Source: Candidatus Eisenbergiella stercoravium
GTDB lineage: Bacteria > Bacillota > Clostridia > Lachnospirales > Lachnospiraceae
Direction: 5' to 3'
Assembly: GCA_019113175.1 (NCBI GenBank)
Contig: DXHY01000077.1
Location: forward strand, 62,001 to 126,000
Length of the DNA stretch: 64,000 bases
The position numbers and the translations under genes were made by a program. Shown one piece after another: positions 59,532-64,000 of the stretch. Numbering within the stretch: position 1 is the stretch's first letter; each line of letters starts with the position of its first letter. The notes under the pieces are model-generated. The model was not told where the DNA came from. It did no database searches and saw nothing but the letters and a program-made list of their open reading frames with translations.

Positions 59532-60929
59532 TTAAGCTTTTTCTGCTGACGATGCATTTCCATTTCCGCTGCCCACAGAGAGCTTTCTGTACTGCCGCAG
59601 GAACAGCAGACCTGTCACTGTCACAGCAATGGTGTCAGCCACGGGTTCCGCGAGGAAAACGCCGAAGGGCTTGTTTGTCATAAACAGCGGCAGGATGAAG
59701 ATCAATGGAATCAACAGGATAACCTTCCGCAGGAGGGCAAGAAATACGGAGGTAACCGCATTGCCGAGGGCGATGAAGGTCTGCTGGCAGGAGAGCTGGA
59801 TGCCAAACAGCAGGGAGGCCGCCATATAAATCCGGATGGCCCAGACGGTATAACTGGTCAATTCGGGATCGCTGGTGAAGATGGCGATGAATACCCGTGG
59901 AAGGAACATTGCGGCGGCCCACAGAAGCGTGCTGTAGCACATGGATGCCGCCAGCAACAGCCGGAATGCCTTTTTCACCCGTTCCAGCTTTCCCGCCCCA
60001 TAGTTAAAGCTGACGATGGGCTGGGCGCCCTGGGTCAGGCCCTGCAGGGGCAGCATGCAGAACTGCATGACGCTGGTGAGGATGGCCATGGCGCCCACTG
60101 CGATATCGCCGCCGTATCTCTGAAGCGAGGTGTTAAAGCAGACGGAAATCACGCTTTCCGTAAACTGCATGATGAACGGAGAAACTCCCAGGCCTATACT
60201 GGGAAGGAGGATTGGAGCGGAAAGCTTCATATTTTTTACCCGGATCCGCAGGGTGCTTTTCTTTGAGGTGAGAAAAACGAGGACCCATACGAAGGAAACG
60301 GCCTGTGACAGGATCGTTGCCAGCGCTGCGCCCTGAACGCCCATATGAAATCCAAAGATGAAGATGGGGTCCAGAATGATGTTGCAGACGGCGCCGATAG
60401 CCACGGTACACATGCCTGTCATGGCGAAGCCCTGTGCGTTGATGAATGCGTTCAGTCCCAGGGAGATCTGGACGAAAATCGTGCCGATGGCATAGATTTT
60501 CATATAATTCCATGCATAGCCGATGGTATTTTCGCTGGCCCCGAACATGAGGAGCAGCGGCTGGCCGAAGATCAGGATGAGGACGGTCAGGACCAGCGCC
60601 ATGAGAACCAGCATGGTGGTGCAGTTGCCCAGGATTTTTTCCGCGTTGTCCTTCTCTCCCTTTCCCATCATGATGGAGGCTCTCGGAGCGCCGCCCATGC
60701 TCACCAGAGCCGCGAAGGCGGAAATGGCCATGATGAGCGGCATGGTGACACCCACGCCGGTGAGGGCATCGGGACCGATGTCCTTAATGTGCCCGATGTA
60801 CATACGGTCCACCATATTGTACATAACGTTGATGATCTGGGCTACAATGGCCGGAAGGGCCAGTTTAAAAAGAAGGCTGCCAATCGGACCATTCCCCAGA
60901 TCGGCCTCCTTTGTCTGTGCCTTTTTCAT
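59532..60929 (-). CDS. MATE family efflux transporter
   Basis: 465-residue Na+/H+-coupled multidrug exporter with twelve membrane segments. The start (GNGPIGSLLFKLALPAIVAQIINVMYNMVDRMYIGHI, broken here into parts) and the second-half block ITSVMQFCMLPLQGLTQGAQPIVSFNYGAG are typical of clostridial MATE proteins. Drug range is unknown. The gene stands alone. Confidence 0.92.
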   Translation of the reverse strand: MKKAQTKEADLGNGPIGSLLFKLALPAIVAQIINVMYNMVDRMYIGHIKDIGPDALTGVGVTMPLIMAISAFAALVSMGGAPRASIMMGKGEKDNAEKILGNCTTMLVLMALVLTVLILIFGQPLLLMFGASENTIGYAWNYMKIYAIGTIFVQISLGLNAFINAQGFAMTGMCTVAIGAVCNIILDPIFIFGFHMGVQGAALATILSQAVSFVWVLVFLTSKKSTLRIRVKNMKLSAPILLPSIGLGVSPFIMQFTESVISVCFNTSLQRYGGDIAVGAMAILTSVMQFCMLPLQGLTQGAQPIVSFNYGAGKLERVKKAFRLLLAASMCYSTLLWAAAMFLPRVFIAIFTSDPELTSYTVWAIRIYMAASLLFGIQLSCQQTFIALGNAVTSVFLALLRKVILLIPLIFILPLFMTNKPFGVFLAEPVADTIAVTVTGLLFLRQYRKLSVGSGNGNASSAEKA

Positions 60930-61006
60930 TGTATCGCCTCATTTCCTTAAAAATAATTTGTTCAAAAAAGAACTATTTCCAGTTATTCATCTTACAAAGG
61001 AAAAGA

Positions 61007-61094
61007 CGAAATGTCAATTGACATTTCGCCCTTTCTGTCTAAAAGCCTGCGCTCCTGCGGGAGGCCGGACGGATGTGGAGACGGAGCCGTCCGG
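61007..61094 (-). terminator. Two hairpins after the his genes
   Basis: A perfect 22-base palindrome CGAAATGTCAA / TTGACATTTCG (61007-61028) followed on the minus strand by TCTTTTCC, and a second stem CCGGACGG / CCGTCCGG (61065-61072, 61087-61094). Together they close the his transcript before the MATE gene. Confidence 0.75.
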
Positions 61095-61108
61095 TTCATT
61101 CCGCCCGG

Positions 61109-62431
61109 TCAGCGTTTGGCAAGCTCCTCCATGATCTCTTCCCAGGTGATGTTTTTCTCCGCCATGAGCACCATCATATGATAGAGAAAATCGCAGATCT
61201 CGTATTTGATTTCGCCGGGATTGGGGTTTTTGGCCGCGATGACGATCTCCGTCGCTTCCTCACCCAGCTTTTTCAGAATTTTATCAATTCCCTTGTCAAA
61301 CAGATAATTGGTATAGGAGCCTTCCTTCGGATGCTCCTTCCGGTCCTGAATCACTCCGTAGACCTCTTCAAAAACCTTTGCGGGATTGTGGGGAAGTTCT
61401 CCGTCTCCCTCCGGGGCAGAGAGAATTTCATTAAAAAAGCAGCTGTAGGAGCCGGTATGGCAGGCCGGACCGATCTGAACCACCTTTGCCAGAATGGTAT
61501 CATAGTCGCAGTCGGTGTACAGGGATTTAACATACTGGAAGTGTCCGCTGGTCTCTCCTTTTACCCATAGCTGTCCACGGCTTCTGCTGAAATAGGTCAT
61601 TTTCCCGGTGCGTATGGTGGCTTCATAGGCCTCTTCGTCCATATAGGCCTGCATCAGCACCGCATCCGTCCGGCAGTCCTGAACGATGACCGGAACCATG
61701 CCGTCAGAATTTTTCTTCAGTTCCTGCCAGGTAAAGGCTGCCCGAACTGGACATTCGTCCTCTCCGGCAGACCCGCCTTCTTCCGGTGCGCTGCTGTCTG
61801 CGGACAGCTTCCGAATAGCTTCCAGCTCATGTATGTTGTCATTGACCAGCCTTCCGGCAATGCCGTCCACATTGTCAAGTTTCAGAATTTCCATCAGCTT
61901 ATCCAGTGAAATATCAGGAGGAACCACGGTAACGGGAACCGGACTGATCCGGACTGCTGTTTTCAGGGCAGAGATATCCGTCAGAAGCACGCCGCTCACG
62001 CTTTCCTTCAGCCAGACTGAGGCTTCTTCCAACATCCGCTCATTTCCAATTCGGGCAAGCAGCCTGTTCGGGCCGAATTTCAGAGATACCTCCTTCGTCA
62101 GCTCCACATTGTCCGCTCTGTCATAATCCAGAACGGCCTTCCGGCAGCCTGCGTACAGGAGCTTTTTCACATCCTCCATTCTGCGAATGCGTCCCGCACC
62201 GATGACGGGAATGGGAACCGCGGAACAGATTTCCCGGATCAGATCGATGGCCTCGTCATGGGAAACATCGTCTTCGGAAAGATCATATACCAGAATCTCG
62301 TCGCATTTCCATTCCGCATAGCTTTCTGCCAGCGCCACCGGATCCGGACTCAGCTCGCTGCGATCCTGTATGCCTGCCACTGCGCGCTTCTGATACAGAT
62401 AAATGCAGGCGATCATTTTTTTTGTCAGCAT
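61109..62431 (-). CDS. hisIE: HisI-HisE with an N-terminal degenerate HisF-like barrel
   Basis: 440-residue protein. Residues 1-215 look like the HisF barrel (MLTKKMIACIYLYQKRAVAG, IPVIGAGRIRRMEDVKKLLYAG) but both catalytic Asp are lost: CLDV reads CIYL and the barrel's second Asp position reads LLARIG. HisI (about 245-350) has DCRTDAVLMQAYMDEEAY and the metal Cys in DCDYD and ACHTGSYSC, and HisE (about 360-440) has DKGIDKILKKLGEEATEIVI. HisI and HisE carry out steps two and three of histidine synthesis. Start ATG 62431 has AGAGAGGAAA upstream. Confidence 0.9.
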   Translation of the reverse strand: MLTKKMIACIYLYQKRAVAGIQDRSELSPDPVALAESYAEWKCDEILVYDLSEDDVSHDEAIDLIREICSAVPIPVIGAGRIRRMEDVKKLLYAGCRKAVLDYDRADNVELTKEVSLKFGPNRLLARIGNERMLEEASVWLKESVSGVLLTDISALKTAVRISPVPVTVVPPDISLDKLMEILKLDNVDGIAGRLVNDNIHELEAIRKLSADSSAPEEGGSAGEDECPVRAAFTWQELKKNSDGMVPVIVQDCRTDAVLMQAYMDEEAYEATIRTGKMTYFSRSRGQLWVKGETSGHFQYVKSLYTDCDYDTILAKVVQIGPACHTGSYSCFFNEILSAPEGDGELPHNPAKVFEEVYGVIQDRKEHPKEGSYTNYLFDKGIDKILKKLGEEATEIVIAAKNPNPGEIKYEICDFLYHMMVLMAEKNITWEEIMEELAKR

Positions 62432-62453
62432 TTGTATTTTCCTCTCTTTCGAA

Positions 62454-63047
62454 TCAAAGGCTTCCCTTCGTGCTGAGTACGCCTTCAATGCGGTCATCCT
62501 TTCTGCATGCCATATCCAGCGCCTTCGCAAATGCCTTGAACATGGCCTCTGCCATGTGGTGTCCATTGCTTCCGGACAGTATGCGGATATGCAGGTTCAT
62601 TCCCGCACTGTAGGATACCGCATAGAAAAATTCCCGAAGCAGCTCCGTATCCAGATCCCCGATCATGGGGGCGGTGATGTTACAGTCATATTCCAGCCAT
62701 GGCCTTCCGCACAGATCCACCGCGCACAGCGCAAGGGCGTCGTCCATGGGAAGGATGAAGAAACCGTAGCGGCTGATTCCCGCCTTGTCTCCCACTGCCT
62801 CCTTGATGGCAGTTCCGAGGACGATTCCTGTATCCTCCACCGTATGATGACCATCCACGTGCAGATCGCCTGTTACATGCACCGTCAGATTAAACAGGCC
62901 GTGCCTGGCAAAGCCGTCCAGCATATGATCGAAAAAGCCGATTCCTGTCTGAATCTCACTTTTTCCGCTTCCATCCAGGTTTAGCTTTATTGCGATATCC
63001 GTTTCCTTCGTTTTCCGTTCGATAACGGCACTCCGTTTTGTTTCCAT
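62454..63047 (-). CDS. hisB: Imidazoleglycerol-phosphate dehydratase
   Basis: Dehydrates imidazoleglycerol phosphate, step six of histidine synthesis, with two manganese sites. The metal His motifs are visible: GIGFFDHMLDGFARHG, DLHVDGHHTVEDTGI and GSNGHHMAEAMFKA. 197 residues is the monofunctional size. Start ATG 63047 has GGAGGT five bases upstream, in preference to ATG 63059. It is 22 bases upstream of the HisI-HisE gene. Confidence 0.95.
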   Translation of the reverse strand: METKRSAVIERKTKETDIAIKLNLDGSGKSEIQTGIGFFDHMLDGFARHGLFNLTVHVTGDLHVDGHHTVEDTGIVLGTAIKEAVGDKAGISRYGFFILPMDDALALCAVDLCGRPWLEYDCNITAPMIGDLDTELLREFFYAVSYSAGMNLHIRILSGSNGHHMAEAMFKAFAKALDMACRKDDRIEGVLSTKGSL

Positions 63048-63124
63048 AACTACCTCCATGGAGAAAGACCATACGCATTACTGTTCACTGTGCGATCAGC
63101 AATACATACACGCTGTGGGCCGGT

Positions 63125-64000
63125 TTACTCGAATCTCACCCGGATGGAATTGGCATGGGCTGTAAGCCCCTCACGCTCGGCAAACAGCTCGATGTCCTTA
63201 TGCGCGGCTTCCAGCGCCTGCCGTGAATAGGAAATCAGGCTGGTTTTCTTGCAGAAATCGTCCACGTTTAAGGGTGAGAAAAACCGGGCCGTCCCGTTGG
63301 TGGGAAGCACGTGGTTCGGGCCTGCAAAGTAGTCTCCCAGCGGCTCGCTGGAATACTCTCCCAGGAAAATGGCGCCCGCATTCCGGATCTTCGTCATCAT
63401 GGAAAATGGATCCGCCGTGAGGATTTCCAGATGCTCGGAGGCGATCTCATTGGCCGCATCCGCCGCGGCGTCCAGATCGGGAGCGATCAGGATATAGCCG
63501 TAAGTTTCCAGGGATTTCTGAATGATATCCCGGCGTTCCAGAGAGGCGAGAAAGCCATCGATCTGCTCTGATACCTGCTCTGCCAGCTGTCTGCTGGTGG
63601 TGATCAGGATGGCGCTTGCCAGTACGTCATGCTCCGCCTGGGAAAGCAGATCCGCCGCCACATAGCGGGGATTGGCCGTTTCATCCGCAATGACCAGAAT
63701 CTCGCTGGGACCGGCGATGGAATCGATGCCGACATAACCAAAGCAGGCCTTTTTGGCCAGGGCTACGAAGATGTTGCCGGGGCCTGTAATTTTATCCACC
63801 TTGGGCACACTTTCAGTGCCGAAGGCCAGGGCAGCAATGGCCTGCGCGCCGCCCATCTTGTAGATTTCGTCCACGCCCGCCACACTTGCCGCGGCGAGGG
63901 TTCCTGCATTGACTTTTCCATCCGGGCCGGGAGGGGTCGCCATGACGATCCGTTCCACGCCAGCCACCTTTGCGGGAATCACGTTCATCAGCACGCTGGA
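63125..64000 (-). CDS. hisD: Histidinol dehydrogenase, 5' truncated by the window end
   Basis: NAD- and zinc-dependent four-electron oxidation of L-histidinol to histidine, the last step of the pathway. The visible part (about 290 residues, C-terminal two thirds) contains [36 protein letters not shown] and [16 protein letters not shown] with zinc-ligand residues, then [25 protein letters not shown] and [14 protein letters not shown]. The frame is open to base 64000, so the start is outside the window. Confidence 0.95.
   Translation of the reverse strand, partial: SSVLMNVIPAKVAGVERIVMATPPGPDGKVNAGTLAAASVAGVDEIYKMGGAQAIAALAFGTESVPKVDKITGPGNIFVALAKKACFGYVGIDSIAGPSEILVIADETANPRYVAADLLSQAEHDVLASAILITTSRQLAEQVSEQIDGFLASLERRDIIQKSLETYGYILIAPDLDAAADAANEIASEHLEILTADPFSMMTKIRNAGAIFLGEYSSEPLGDYFAGPNHVLPTNGTARFFSPLNVDDFCKKTSLISYSRQALEAAHKDIELFAEREGLTAHANSIRVRFE

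Overview
This 64 kb window is a chromosomal segment of a low-to-mid GC Firmicute, most likely a gut Lachnospiraceae-type clostridium. This is inferred from gene content and order only. Supporting signs are the syntenic blocks yggS-sepF, aroB-lspA-rluD, rplU-prp-rpmA-obgE-yhbY-nadD-yqeK-rsfS, divergent yneA/lexA with Bacillus-type LexA boxes, the rng/DUF2344/B12-type radical SAM trio, and strong AGGAGG ribosome sites. No rRNA, tRNA, CRISPR array or intact transposase was seen. The window opens inside a D-Ala-D-Ala carboxypeptidase gene and closes inside hisD.

Layout. 0-10.3 kb (mostly +) is housekeeping: cell wall, SepF, shikimate pathway, LspA, RluD, a cytidylate-kinase-like protein, a broken MGMT-like gene, Dtd, a TtcA-like PP-loop protein and a Xer-type recombinase. 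10.3-17.5 kb holds a large two-component system, yneA/lexA with SOS boxes, a GNAT and an AraC regulator. 17.5-22 kb (-) is the ribosome-assembly/NAD block. 22-28.7 kb mixes housekeeping genes with oddities: a degraded copy of the 5' end of a radical SAM gene upstream of an HD hydrolase, a leader-peptide/terminator module before a GNAT gene, and an array of six back-to-back hairpins.

28.9-37.7 kb (-) is the most striking locus: a RiPP operon in the order HlyD-like protein, NHLM-type ABC transporter, second NHLM-type ABC transporter, Nif11-type precursor, SPASM radical SAM enzyme, 109-residue orphan, second Nif11-type precursor, second SPASM radical SAM enzyme. One precursor core is built of three 17-residue units, each starting Cys-x-Cys. 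The first transporter has apparently lost its C39 leader peptidase by a deletion that joins the end of hlyD to the peptidase/membrane-domain linker. Just upstream (38.5-42.8 kb) are a Vat-like acetyltransferase, an internally deleted Ntn-hydrolase, and a response regulator-ABC-histidine kinase set of the lantibiotic-immunity type.

42.9-46.6 kb is a patch of decayed and small genes (VOC, GNAT fragments, DUF3781, CD3324 family) and a DUF4143-type ATPase whose promoter lies between long direct repeats. 46.7-48.9 kb is a third two-component system. 48.9-54.8 kb (-) is a three-gene TerB-N / DUF2791 (BrxD-like) ATPase / DEAD-box helicase operon, a candidate DNA-processing or defence system. 55-59 kb encodes an ABC exporter with a permease-M1 peptidase fusion. 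The window ends with a small membrane protein, a MATE exporter and his genes, including a HisI-HisE protein carrying a HisF-like barrel that has lost both catalytic aspartates.
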